Shown piece after piece: positions 1-6,462 of a DNA stretch of 7,561 bases. Positions within the stretch are counted from its first letter, which is position 1. Each line of letters opens with the position of its first letter. The translations under genes were made by a program, and so were the position numbers. Where the stretch lies: positions 1 through 7,561 of the forward strand of contig CATLIJ010000116.1 in the NCBI GenBank assembly GCA_949948825.1, in the 5' to 3' direction. The notes under the pieces are model-generated. The model saw nothing but the letters and a program-made list of their open reading frames with translations, made no database searches and was not told the DNA's origin. Origin of the DNA: an uncultured Clostridiaceae bacterium. Its GTDB lineage: Bacteria; Bacillota; Clostridia; Lachnospirales; Lachnospiraceae.

Positions 1-201
1 CTGTGCCAGAGCCTCCACCATCAGCACTCCTGGCATCACTGGCTCCTGGGGAAAATGTCCTGCAAACTGCGGTTCATTGTAAGTAATCGACTTATATCCC
101 ACCGCACGGACACCCGGCTCCAGCTCTTCAATGGTATCAATCAGCAAAAACGGATGCCTGTGAGGAATGATCTCCTGAATTTCCTTGATTCCCAGCTTCA
201 T
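1..201 (-). CDS. fabZ: 3-hydroxyacyl-ACP dehydratase FabZ (5' part; runs off window edge)
   Basis: FabZ removes water from 3-hydroxyacyl-ACP to give trans-2-enoyl-ACP, the third step of each cytosolic elongation cycle. The 67 visible codons begin MKLGIKEIQEIIPHRHPFLL, the usual hotdog-fold FabZ N-terminus with its PHR-PFLL-D signature. They include the catalytic histidine in AGHFP (His49) and the catalytic glutamate in VEALAQ (Glu63), with the family's 14-residue spacing. FabZ proteins are about 140 residues, so roughly half is present; the C-terminal half lies beyond position 1. The start is set by GGAGG at 207-211, 5 nt upstream of the ATG; an in-frame ATG four codons further up overlaps that ribosome site and is unlikely. 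It is separated from accB by 228 bp, far more than most other junctions here, because of the palindromic element at 277-427. Confidence 0.95.
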   Translation of the reverse strand, partial: MKLGIKEIQEIIPHRHPFLLIDTIEELEPGVRAVGYKSITYNEPQFAGHFPQEPVMPGVLMVEALAQ

Positions 202-268
202 AATTTCCTCCATTCTGTGCATGCTTCCTGACGCAGCTTTACAGCGTCCTTCCGACCGATTTGCAGCT

Positions 269-435
269 TGTTATTTGTTACTGTTCACGGGGGACATCTT
301 CTTGCCCGTCTTCGACGGACAAGAAGCATCCGGCGTTCGCCTGATGTGGAATCTGGCATAAATTTGGGCTTACAAGCAAGCTTGACACCCAAATTTATGT
401 CAGATTCCCCGCCCCGTGAACTGTAACTATTATTT
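269..435. repeat. Candidate 8-bp target-site duplication flanking the palindromic element
   Basis: The 8 bases immediately outside the left terminal repeat (269-276, TGTTATTT) and the 8 immediately outside the right one (428-435, TATTATTT) match at 7 of 8 positions in direct orientation. They abut the exact ends of the inverted repeat, as a duplication made by insertion would. The right copy includes the accB stop codon. The sequence is AT-rich and short, so chance similarity is a real alternative. Confidence 0.45.
277..427. repeat. Cloverleaf-shaped palindromic element, MITE-like, between accB and fabZ
   Basis: A 151-bp unit has terminal inverted repeats 277-292 and 412-427, 15 of 16 bases complementary (mismatch 282/422), with ends GTTAC...GTAAC. 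Inside lie three adjoining hairpins. The first pairs 298-310 with 314-326, one mismatch on the plus strand that becomes a G-U pair in minus-strand RNA. The second pairs 327-335 with 338-346, one mismatch (331/342). The third pairs 348-368 with 388-408, 20 of 21, and has a further 4-bp stem in its loop (373-376 with 381-384). Only about 9 bases stay unpaired between stems. No ORF fits. Terminal repeats, compact folding and similar 8-bp flanks suggest a non-autonomous mobile element; in the operon mRNA it would fold into a four-way junction. I cannot tell its copy number from this window. An RNA-processing or stability structure native to the operon is the alternative. Confidence 0.8.
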
Positions 436-975
436 AATACGGAACAACGGCTGTCCATATTCTACCACATTCTCATTCTCCACAAGAATCGCTTCCACAA
501 TGCCGTCATACTCACTCTCAATCTCATTCATCAGCTTCATGGCTTCAATAATACCAAGAACCTGTCCCTTTTTCACTGTATCTCCCACATGGACAAACGG
601 CTCTGCATCTGGTGAAGAAGCGCTGTAAAAGGTTCCCACCAAAGGCGATACAATAACCTTATCCGAACCAATATCCAGCTTTTCCTCTCTCTCTGCTTCA
701 TCTGCCTTTTCCGTCTCAGAGGAGGATGGGGCAAAAAGTCCCTTTCCAGCCAGAGTGGTAAGCCCTGCATCTGCTGTGGGAACTGCCACAGCCATAGGGC
801 TGACTACCGGCGCGGCAGGCTGTGAAATCACCACAGGAGCCACCGGAGCCTGAGACACATTTTTCTTCTTTTTCTTCTTAAGAGTCAGAATCAGGTCCCC
901 CTCTTCATAAGTAAAGCTGGTCAGACCATTGTCCGAAACCGCCTGAATTAATCTTACAATATCATCAATCGTCAT
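430..975 (-). CDS. accB: Biotin carboxyl carrier protein of acetyl-CoA carboxylase (AccB/BCCP)
   Basis: AccB carries the biotin that shuttles CO2 from biotin carboxylase (AccC) to the carboxyltransferase (AccAD), making malonyl-CoA for the genes upstream in this operon. The 181-residue protein has three parts. A short N-terminal region (1-32) is followed by a flexible linker rich in Pro, Ala and Val (about 40-100). The C-terminal biotinyl/lipoyl domain (about 105-181) contains the biotinylation motif EAMKLMNE, whose acceptor is Lys147, and ends LFRIK. The typical PLVGTFY motif opens the domain at 111-117. The linker is preceded by six consecutive lysines (33-38), which is unusual. The start is set by AAGGAGG at 985-991, which overlaps the fabF stop codon, so translation is probably coupled to fabF. 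AccC and AccAD are not in the window. Confidence 0.96.
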   Translation of the reverse strand: MTIDDIVRLIQAVSDNGLTSFTYEEGDLILTLKKKKKKNVSQAPVAPVVISQPAAPVVSPMAVAVPTADAGLTTLAGKGLFAPSSSETEKADEAEREEKLDIGSDKVIVSPLVGTFYSASSPDAEPFVHVGDTVKKGQVLGIIEAMKLMNEIESEYDGIVEAILVENENVVEYGQPLFRIK

Positions 976-989
976 GTCTTATTTCCTCC

Positions 990-2228
990 TTAGTCCCGGA
1001 ATTTCTTTACCAGCAAGGTAGCATTATGGCCGCCAAAGCCCAAAGAGTTGCTGATCGCACAATTTACCTCCATAGCCACTCCATCCCCCTTGGTATAATC
1101 CAGATCACATTCCGGATCATCCATGGTAAGACCTGCCGTAGCATGGACAAATCCCTCTTCTATGGACTTTACACAAGTAATAAATTCCACTCCGCCCGCT
1201 GCTCCAAGGAGATGGCCGATCATGGATTTGGTAGAATTAATTTTCAGCTTCTTTGCATGCTCCCCAAAGGTCAGCTTAATTGCCTTTGTCTCAAACAGAT
1301 CATTGTGATGAGTGCTGGTTCCATGGGCATTGACATAATCCACATCCTCTGGCTTCATTCCGGCATCTGCAATGGCAACCTCCATAGCCTTCGCTGCACC
1401 GCTGCCATCCTCTGCGGGAGAAGTAATGTGATAAGCGTCACAGGTGGCTCCATAGCCAGCCAGCTCTGCATAAATCTTTGCCCCCCTTGCCTTGGCATGC
1501 TCCAAAGACTCCAGAATGACAATACCAGCTCCCTCACCCATGATAAATCCGTTTCTCTCCTTGTCAAAAGGAATGGATGCCCGCATGGGATCTTCTGTGG
1601 TATTCAGCGCAGTAAGAGCCGTAAATCCGGCCACGCCAATCGGAGTGATGCTGGCCTCCGTTCCTCCTGCCACCATCACATCTGCCTCCCCGTACTGAAT
1701 CGAACGGAATGCTTCTCCAATGCTGTGAGTCCCAGTGGCGCAGGCTGTTACCACATTGATACATTTTCCCTTTAACCCATACTGTATAGCCACGTTTCCA
1801 GCTGCCATATTACAGATCATCAAAGGAACCAAAAGAGGATTCACTCTGCCAGGACCCTTGTCCAAAAGCTTTTTATACTCCCGCTCAATGGACTGAAGGC
1901 TTCCGATTCCAGAGCCCACACTGACTCCCACCCGGAAGGGATCTTCCTTTTCCATATCAATCCCCGCATCCTCCAAAGCTTCCTTTGCAGCGCTTACCGC
2001 AAACTGGCAGAACTGCTCCATCCGTTTTGCCGTCTTGGGGTCCATATACTTTTTCGGATCATAATCCTTTACCTGAGCCGCCAGCTTTGCCTTATAATCC
2101 GTTGTATCAAAATATGTGATAGGACCAATTCCAACCTTCTTTTCCTTTAAACTGCTCCAAAACTCTTGCACACTGTTTCCGATTGGGGTAATCGCCCCCA
2201 ACCCGGTTACAACTACTCTTCTGCTCAT
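990..2228 (-). CDS. fabF: 3-oxoacyl-ACP synthase II FabF
   Basis: FabF condenses malonyl-ACP with a growing acyl-ACP, releasing CO2 and lengthening the chain by two carbons. The 412-residue length matches the family. The thiolase-fold catalytic triad is complete: Cys163 in TACATGTHS, His302 in NAHGTST and His339 in KSMIGHLLGAAGG, with Lys334 in the same motif. The C-terminal glycine-rich loop SLGFGGHN is at 395-402. The N-terminus MSRRVVVTGLGAITPIG is canonical. The start has AAGGAG at 2237-2242, immediately after the fabG stop, with 8 nt spacing. No FabB is seen; in the related Clostridium acetobutylicum a FabF-type enzyme is reported to cover both KAS I and II roles, so this one may also do so (inference). 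Confidence 0.97.
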   Translation of the reverse strand: MSRRVVVTGLGAITPIGNSVQEFWSSLKEKKVGIGPITYFDTTDYKAKLAAQVKDYDPKKYMDPKTAKRMEQFCQFAVSAAKEALEDAGIDMEKEDPFRVGVSVGSGIGSLQSIEREYKKLLDKGPGRVNPLLVPLMICNMAAGNVAIQYGLKGKCINVVTACATGTHSIGEAFRSIQYGEADVMVAGGTEASITPIGVAGFTALTALNTTEDPMRASIPFDKERNGFIMGEGAGIVILESLEHAKARGAKIYAELAGYGATCDAYHITSPAEDGSGAAKAMEVAIADAGMKPEDVDYVNAHGTSTHHNDLFETKAIKLTFGEHAKKLKINSTKSMIGHLLGAAGGVEFITCVKSIEEGFVHATAGLTMDDPECDLDYTKGDGVAMEVNCAISNSLGFGGHNATLLVKKFRD

Positions 2229-2243
2229 AATTTACTCTCCTTA

Positions 2244-2984
2244 CTACATTGCCATTCCGCCATCTACACAGATCACCTGACCTGTAATATACTTCGCCTC
2301 ATCTGATGCCAGGAATGCCACTGTCTCCGCAATATCCTTTGCCGCTCCAAAATGTTTCATAGGAATCTGCTCCACCACTGCTTCCTTTACAGAATCCGGC
2401 AGCACCTGAGTCATCTCTGTATCAATAAATCCCGGAGCCACTGCATTAGAGGTAATTCCCCGGCTGGCAAGCTCCCTTGCCACAGACTTGGTGATACCGA
2501 TTACCCCTGCCTTGGAAGCGCTGTAATTCACCTGTCCCGCATTTCCCATAATGCCGGAAACCGAAGAAATATTGATGATTCTTCCGGACTTTTGCTTTAA
2601 CATCTGTCTTGCCACATGACGGATACAGTTAAAAGCTCCCTTCAGATTGGTGTTTAAAACTGCGTCAAAATCCTCTTCGCTCATCTTCATCAGCAGATTA
2701 TCCCTGGTAATTCCTGCATTGTTCACCAGAATGTCCAACCGCCCATACTGTTTGATCACATAGGCAATCAGCTCTGACGCCTTCTCAAAATCCGATACAT
2801 TGCACTGAATTGCTTCTGCCTTTCCTCCGGCAGCTTCAATCTCTTTTACTGCTTCCATGGCCCTTGCCTCAGAACCATTATAATTCACAATGACCGCAGC
2901 TCCCTTGGCTGCCAGTGTCACTGCAATCTCCCGGCCTATGCCCCGGCTTGCGCCGGTCACTACCGCAACCTTACCTGTCAGCAT
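2244..2984 (-). CDS. fabG: 3-oxoacyl-ACP reductase FabG
   Basis: FabG uses NADPH to reduce 3-oxoacyl-ACP to (3R)-hydroxyacyl-ACP, the first reduction of each cycle. The 246-residue protein is a classical short-chain dehydrogenase. It has the nucleotide-binding motif TGASRGIG at 10-17, NNAG at 88-91, and a catalytic tetrad Asn113, Ser141, Tyr154 and Lys158 (NYSASK). It ends in the characteristic TGQVICVDGGMAM. The APGFIDTEM segment at 183-191 is typical of FabG proper rather than of other SDRs. It starts 21 bp after the fabD stop, with GAGGA about 9 nt before the ATG, and ends 15 bp before fabF, so it is an internal cistron of the operon. Confidence 0.97.
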   Translation of the reverse strand: MLTGKVAVVTGASRGIGREIAVTLAAKGAAVIVNYNGSEARAMEAVKEIEAAGGKAEAIQCNVSDFEKASELIAYVIKQYGRLDILVNNAGITRDNLLMKMSEEDFDAVLNTNLKGAFNCIRHVARQMLKQKSGRIINISSVSGIMGNAGQVNYSASKAGVIGITKSVARELASRGITSNAVAPGFIDTEMTQVLPDSVKEAVVEQIPMKHFGAAKDIAETVAFLASDEAKYITGQVICVDGGMAM

Positions 2985-3005
2985 TCTGTTCTGTCCTCTC
3001 TTTCC

Positions 3006-3926
3006 CTACAAAAGCGCTTCTGCTGCTTTCTCAATGTCCTCAAGCTTTTCTATATTCAAAACCTTTACGGTCCGATTAATCTTCTTCATAAATCCTGCCA
3101 AGGTTTTCCCTGGCCCGATTTCCACAAAAGTATCCACTCCGTCTGCCAGCAGCATCTCCATACTTTGCTGCCACCGGACAGAAGAGGAAACCTGTTTTAC
3201 CAAAAGAGGCTTCACATCCTCTGCCTCTCTCACATAATCTGCAGTCACATTAGCCACATACGGAACAACAGGAGTATGTACCTCCACCCTGTCAAGCACC
3301 TTTTCCAGCTTTTCCCCGGCCCCAACAAGCATTTTGGAGTGAAATGGTCCGCTGACCTTTAAGGGAACCGTCCTCTTAGCCCCTGCCTCCTTTAGCTTCT
3401 CACAGGCCAGCTCCACTGCTGCCGTTTTCCCGGAAATCACAATCTGTCCGGGACAATTATAATTGGCAATCTGCACATCTTCCAAATTCTCAAGCACTGC
3501 CTCAATCCCGGCAGCCTCCAATCCTAAGATTGCTGCCATGGCTCCCTGTCCCACAGGAACCTCCTCCTGCATGAAAATTCCCCTCTGGCGCACCGTGGCA
3601 ATGGCATCTGCCTCACTCATCACCCCTGCTGCATAAAGGGCGCAATATTCTCCCAGGCTTAAACCAGCTGTCACATCTGGTTTCACGCCTTTTTCCTCCA
3701 GTACCTTTGTCATAGCAATGCTGGTTGTCACCATAGCCGCCTGAGTATATTCTGTTACATCCAGACGGTCATTCTCCGTAAAACACAATTCTGGAACCGA
3801 AAACCCCAGCAAACTGCTTGCCAGGTCAAACACCTGCTTTCCAATCTCGGTCTGCTCATAAAAATCTTTACCCATGCCGCATACCTGAGCGCCTTGTCCT
3901 GGGTAAATAAACGCAATCTTACTCAT
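3006..3926 (-). CDS. fabD: Malonyl-CoA:ACP transacylase FabD
   Basis: FabD transfers malonyl from CoA to the ACP phosphopantetheine, giving the extender unit for FabH and FabF. From the chosen start the protein is 306 residues, the normal length. Motifs are GQGAQ (10-14), the nucleophile Ser90 in GLSLGEY, Arg115 in VRQRG, catalytic His196 in GPFHSKM, and EIGPGKTL (269-276). The frame stays open 25 codons upstream to an ATG at 4001. The start at 3926 is preferred because MSKIAFIYPGQG is the usual FabD N-terminus and GGGGAG sits at 3935-3940 with 8 nt spacing. The upstream 25 residues look nothing like FabD. The gap to fabK is 148 bp, long for this operon, and holds a possible small ORF whose stop overlaps this start codon. 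Confidence 0.96.
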   Translation of the reverse strand: MSKIAFIYPGQGAQVCGMGKDFYEQTEIGKQVFDLASSLLGFSVPELCFTENDRLDVTEYTQAAMVTTSIAMTKVLEEKGVKPDVTAGLSLGEYCALYAAGVMSEADAIATVRQRGIFMQEEVPVGQGAMAAILGLEAAGIEAVLENLEDVQIANYNCPGQIVISGKTAAVELACEKLKEAGAKRTVPLKVSGPFHSKMLVGAGEKLEKVLDRVEVHTPVVPYVANVTADYVREAEDVKPLLVKQVSSSVRWQQSMEMLLADGVDTFVEIGPGKTLAGFMKKINRTVKVLNIEKLEDIEKAAEALL

Positions 3927-4039
3927 GGATTGTACTCCCCTTCTTTCTTTGCACTGCTCCGCATTCTGTTCCGAACCAGTGCTTCTTGTTTCTGCAGCCA
4001 TTTCTCTGTCTTCATGGCTGTCTTCCTGTTTTCATTCAT
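3923..4039 (-). CDS. Possible small basic ORF between fabK and fabD (38 or 30 aa)
   Basis: I do not recognise this ORF. An ATG at 4039 opens 38 codons, starting MNENRKTAMKTEKWL and ending KKEGEYNP. The TGA overlaps the fabD start as ATGA, the arrangement of translationally coupled genes. A second in-frame ATG at 4015 (30 aa) has a better ribosome site, AGGAAG with 6 nt spacing. The peptide is strongly charged and basic, with no membrane segment, cysteine pattern or known domain. It fills most of an otherwise unexplained 148-bp gap. Against it, a run this short can be open by chance, and the fabD frame is also open through the same bases. It could simply be leader sequence for fabD. Confidence 0.25.
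   Translation of the reverse strand: MNENRKTAMKTEKWLQKQEALVRNRMRSSAKKEGEYNP
3935..3940 (-). promoter_or_regulatory. Ribosome-binding site deciding the fabD start
   Basis: GGGGAG on the minus strand lies 8 nt upstream of the ATG at 3926. No comparable site precedes the in-frame ATG at 4001. This supports the shorter, 306-residue FabD. Confidence 0.7.
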
Positions 4040-4074
4040 TCACTGAGGTTTCCTGTCCAGACCTTCTCGCACAA

Positions 4075-5004
4075 CTATTGTCTTTTCCCAAGCAATGTCT
4101 CTGCCTGAGCCATCATTTCCTCAATCATTTCCTTACAGGTCTGTTCCTTGCTTACCATACCTGCAATCTGTCCTGCCATAATGGTTCCGTTTACCACGTC
4201 ACCCTCCTGCACTGCTTTTCTCAAAGCTCCAAGAGTCAGATATTCCAGTTCCTCAAAGCTCTTTCCCTCGTTCTCCAGCTTTACATATTCCCGCGTCATC
4301 TGATTTCGCAGACAACGAACCGGATGTCCATGGCTTCTTCCGGTTACAGCAGAATCAATATCCTTTGCCTTCAAAACCCGGTCTTTATAATTCTGGTGAA
4401 CCACACACTCTTTTGCCACCAGGAAACGGGTCCCCATCTGGACTGCCTCTGCACCCAGCATAAATGCAGCTGCAATTCCCCGGCCATCCCCAATACCACC
4501 GGCTGCAATTACCGGAATCGATACTGCATCCACAACCTGAGGAACCAAAGTCATGGTAGTAGCCTCACCAATATGTCCGCCGGATTCCGTACCCTCTGCA
4601 ACTACTGCATCTGCTCCGTATTTTTCCATGCGTTTTGCCAGAGCAACCGAAGCAACCACCGGAATCACCCGGATTCCTGCCTCTTTCCACATGTCCATAT
4701 ACTTTTCCGGATTTCCTGCGCCAGTGGTAACTACCTTAACGCCCTCCTCCACAACTACTCTTGCCACATCATCCGCATGAGGACTCATCAGCATAACATT
4801 AACGCCAAAAGGCTTGTCCGTCACTTCCTTTACCTTGCGGATATAATCCCGAATCACTTCTCCCGGAGCATTGGCCCCGCCGATTAATCCCAGGCCGCCT
4901 GCCTGTGAAACAGCTGCTGCCAGATGATTTTCCGCCACCCACGCCATACCGCCCTGGATAACCGGATATTCAATTCCCAACAGTTCTGTAATTCTTGTTT
5001 TCAT
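4075..5004 (-). CDS. fabK: FMN-dependent enoyl-ACP reductase II FabK
   Basis: FabK reduces trans-2-enoyl-ACP to acyl-ACP, closing each elongation cycle. It is a flavoprotein unrelated to the SDR enzyme FabI. The 309-residue protein has the nitronate monooxygenase/FabK TIM-barrel layout. It contains PVIQGGMAWVA (14-24), AGGLGLIGG (35-43), the GTESGGHIG motif with conserved His144 (138-146), the phosphate-binding stretch AAGGIGDGRGIAAA (167-180), and GAEAVQMGTRFL (184-195). The position in a fab operon and the full match to FabK argue against the related 2-nitropropane dioxygenases. The start has AGGAAGAGG just upstream. FabK enzymes are known to be insensitive or weakly sensitive to triclosan, so the host may be too if no FabI is encoded elsewhere (inference). 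Confidence 0.96.
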   Translation of the reverse strand: MKTRITELLGIEYPVIQGGMAWVAENHLAAAVSQAGGLGLIGGANAPGEVIRDYIRKVKEVTDKPFGVNVMLMSPHADDVARVVVEEGVKVVTTGAGNPEKYMDMWKEAGIRVIPVVASVALAKRMEKYGADAVVAEGTESGGHIGEATTMTLVPQVVDAVSIPVIAAGGIGDGRGIAAAFMLGAEAVQMGTRFLVAKECVVHQNYKDRVLKAKDIDSAVTGRSHGHPVRCLRNQMTREYVKLENEGKSFEELEYLTLGALRKAVQEGDVVNGTIMAGQIAGMVSKEQTCKEMIEEMMAQAETLLGKRQ

Positions 5005-5106
5005 ATTTTCCTCTTCCTGACACTTGCTATGTTTCCCTCTAAGCCTGATTCCAGATCACAACCCTGAAATATCTTATATTCTGTGATAGTAAGAAGGTGC
5101 AGGGCA

Positions 5107-5340
5107 TTACGCCTCTACACCTTTATCCTTCAGGTAATTCATTACATCCCCAACCGTCAGCAGATTCTGCAGGTCATCTGACGGAATCTCAATGGAATAC
5201 TCATCCTCAAGAGCCATAACCAGCTCAAACAGATCCAGAGAATCTGCTCCCAAATCCTCCTTGAAGGAAGAAGACTCAGTAACAATCTCCTCCTCAACAC
5301 TCAGCTGCTCTGCAATGATTTCCTTCATTCTCTCTAACAT
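5107..5340 (-). CDS. acpP: Acyl carrier protein
   Basis: ACP carries every intermediate of fatty-acid synthesis on a 4'-phosphopantetheine arm. From the chosen start it has 77 residues, is acidic, and contains the modification motif GADSLDL with the acceptor Ser34. The four-helix ACP layout ends in LTVGDVMNYLKDKG. The frame is open 16 codons further up to an ATG at 5388, but the start at 5340 (MLERMKEII) is preferred. It gives the standard ACP N-terminus and has AAGGAG at 5351-5356 with 10 nt spacing, whereas the ATG at 5349 lies only 1 nt past the same site. It may have its own promoter at 5393-5421, which would suit the high level at which ACP is needed. A 102-bp non-coding gap separates it from fabK. 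Confidence 0.97.
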   Translation of the reverse strand: MLERMKEIIAEQLSVEEEIVTESSSFKEDLGADSLDLFELVMALEDEYSIEIPSDDLQNLLTVGDVMNYLKDKGVEA

Positions 5341-5350
5341 GATCTTCATT

Positions 5351-5356
5351 CTCCTT
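5351..5356 (-). promoter_or_regulatory. Ribosome-binding site deciding the acpP start
   Basis: AAGGAG on the minus strand lies 10 nt upstream of the ATG at 5340. The ATG at 5349 is too close to it and the one at 5388 lies upstream of it, so 77 residues is the best-supported ACP length. Confidence 0.7.
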
Positions 5357-5392
5357 TTTAATATGTTTTTGGGGGCAATAGCACCCATCCCT

Positions 5393-5421
5393 ATTATATT
5401 GGGTATTTACATTTTTTTCTA
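5393..5421 (-). promoter_or_regulatory. Candidate internal promoter for acpP
   Basis: On the minus strand a perfect -10 box TATAAT (5393-5398) lies 17 bp downstream of TAGAAA (5416-5421), which matches 4 of 6 bases of the -35 consensus. Transcription would begin near 5386, leaving about 46 nt of leader with a good ribosome site before acpP. The region is AT-rich, so the -10 match alone is not decisive. Confidence 0.45.
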
Positions 5422-5422
5422 T

Positions 5423-5460
5423 ATAAATTTTCTTTATTTTTATGGAAAAAGAAAATTTAT
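5423..5460 (-). other. Perfect 13-bp AT-rich hairpin in the fabH-acpP gap
   Basis: Bases 5423-5435 and 5448-5460 are exact reverse complements (arm ATAAATTTTCTTT) with a 12-base loop. In the fabH transcript the hairpin falls 39 nt after the fabH stop codon and directly before the candidate acpP -35 box. It is nearly all A-T pairs and is followed by an A-rich, not U-rich, tract on the minus strand, so it is a poor intrinsic terminator. A processing site, a 3'-end stabiliser for fabH mRNA or a protein site are possible roles. Confidence 0.6.
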
Positions 5461-5499
5461 CTAACATTTCAAACCGGCCCTTCCATCCATCTCACAGAC

Positions 5500-6462
5500 C
5501 TACCATTCTAAAAGCGTTGCCCCCCAGGTTAATCCTGCCCCAAATCCGGACATCACAATCCTGTCTCCCGGATTTAGTTTGCCTGCCCGGTTCAGCTCAT
5601 CCAAAAGAATCGGAACCGTAGCTGCTGATGTATTGCCATAAAACTCCATATTCATAGGAAATTTATCCATGGGCTGTTTGAGCCGCTTTGCCACAGACTC
5701 CACAATCCGGTAATTGGCCTGATGAAGGACAAAATATTTCACCTCATCCATACCCACGCCAGCCTCCTCTAACACCTGATGAATACAGGCAGGCACAGTC
5801 TTTACCGCAAACTTGAATACTTCCTGTCCGTCCATGGTAATAAATCCTGGCTCTGTAGGAATTCCATTGATAAAATTCCCTCCTGTACGGGATACACAGG
5901 AAAGAACCTTCCATTTGGCGCCGTCTGATTTCATCACAGTATGAATCATGCCTGTATCCTCTGCCCGGACAACCGCCGCTCCGGCACCGTCTCCAAACAG
6001 AACACATGTTCCTCTGTCTTTCCAGTCAACCAGCTTACTGATACAATCTGCTCCAATCACCAGTCCGGTCCGGCAGGTCCCTGCCTGAATAAAAGCCTGC
6101 ATTGTACTTAATGCAAACAAAAATCCGGAACAGGCAGCGCTCACATCAAACCCGCAGGCATTGACTGCTCCTATTTCCTCCTGCACCTCACAGGCCCCGC
6201 TGGGAAAGCAATGATCCGGAGAAGTAGTCCCCATAATAATCAAATCCAGTTCCCCTGCATCAATTCCCCCATTCTCAAGAGCCCTTTTTGCGGCTTCCGC
6301 TGCCATATGGCTGGTTCCTTCCTCTCTTACGACCCGCCGCTGCCGAATACCGGTTCTTTCTGCTATCCACTCATCACTGGTATCTACAATCTTTGCCAAA
6401 TCCTCATTGGTTACTACCTGCGCCGGCACATAAGAACCAGTCCCAATTATTCTGCTTGTCAT
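5500..6462 (-). CDS. fabH: 3-oxoacyl-ACP synthase III FabH
   Basis: FabH starts each chain by condensing an acyl-CoA primer (acetyl-CoA or a branched-chain equivalent) with malonyl-ACP. The 320-residue protein has the full catalytic triad: Cys111 in DVSAACSGF, His247 in VLHQAN and Asn277 in YGNTSA. It also has the CoA-binding segment SDEWIAERTGIRQRR (29-43) and the C-terminal GFGAGLTWG (307-315). Primer preference cannot be read reliably from the sequence. It is the first gene after the operon promoter, with a leader of about 100 nt holding the FabT-like operator. The start MTSRIIGTGSYVP is canonical, although its ribosome site is weak (AGGG at 6473-6476, 10 nt spacing). A stronger AGGAGAGG lies at 6500-6507, too far away to serve this ATG directly. 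Confidence 0.97.
   Translation of the reverse strand: MTSRIIGTGSYVPAQVVTNEDLAKIVDTSDEWIAERTGIRQRRVVREEGTSHMAAEAAKRALENGGIDAGELDLIIMGTTSPDHCFPSGACEVQEEIGAVNACGFDVSAACSGFLFALSTMQAFIQAGTCRTGLVIGADCISKLVDWKDRGTCVLFGDGAGAAVVRAEDTGMIHTVMKSDGAKWKVLSCVSRTGGNFINGIPTEPGFITMDGQEVFKFAVKTVPACIHQVLEEAGVGMDEVKYFVLHQANYRIVESVAKRLKQPMDKFPMNMEFYGNTSAATVPILLDELNRAGKLNPGDRIVMSGFGAGLTWGATLLEW

Noticed and set aside
230..248. Small hairpin GACGC...GCGTC between the palindromic element and fabZ
   Set aside because: A 5-bp stem with a 9-base loop and no U-run is expected by chance at this size.
277..427. tRNA gene or group II/attC-like site suggested by the cloverleaf shape
   Set aside because: The unit is too long for a tRNA, lacks T-loop and anticodon-arm consensus sequences, and has no CCA-type acceptor layout. 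There is no attC core motif and no intron domain V signature that I can see.
1026..1775. 249-codon plus-strand ORF opposite fabF
   Set aside because: It is fully antisense to a complete FabF with intact catalytic residues, is rich in Cys, His and Ser as antisense translations often are, and resembles no known domain.
3927..4001. 25-residue N-terminal extension of FabD from the ATG at 4001
   Set aside because: It has a weak ribosome site, is unlike any FabD N-terminus and would make the protein longer than the family; the ATG at 3926 has GGGGAG at good spacing.
3925..4887. 320-codon plus-strand ORF opposite fabK and the fabK-fabD gap
   Set aside because: It is antisense to a complete FabK, has low-complexity Cys/His/Ser/Leu composition and no recognisable motif.
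5055..5087. Inverted repeat ATCACA...TGTGAT in the acpP-fabK gap, with a small AATAT/ATATT inner stem
   Set aside because: The stems are short (6 and 5 bp) with a lopsided internal loop and no U-run. It is too weak to call a terminator or regulatory structure.
5341..5388. 16-residue N-terminal extension of ACP from the ATG at 5388
   Set aside because: The preferred ribosome site lies inside this stretch, and ACPs normally start within a few residues of helix 1, as with the ATG at 5340.
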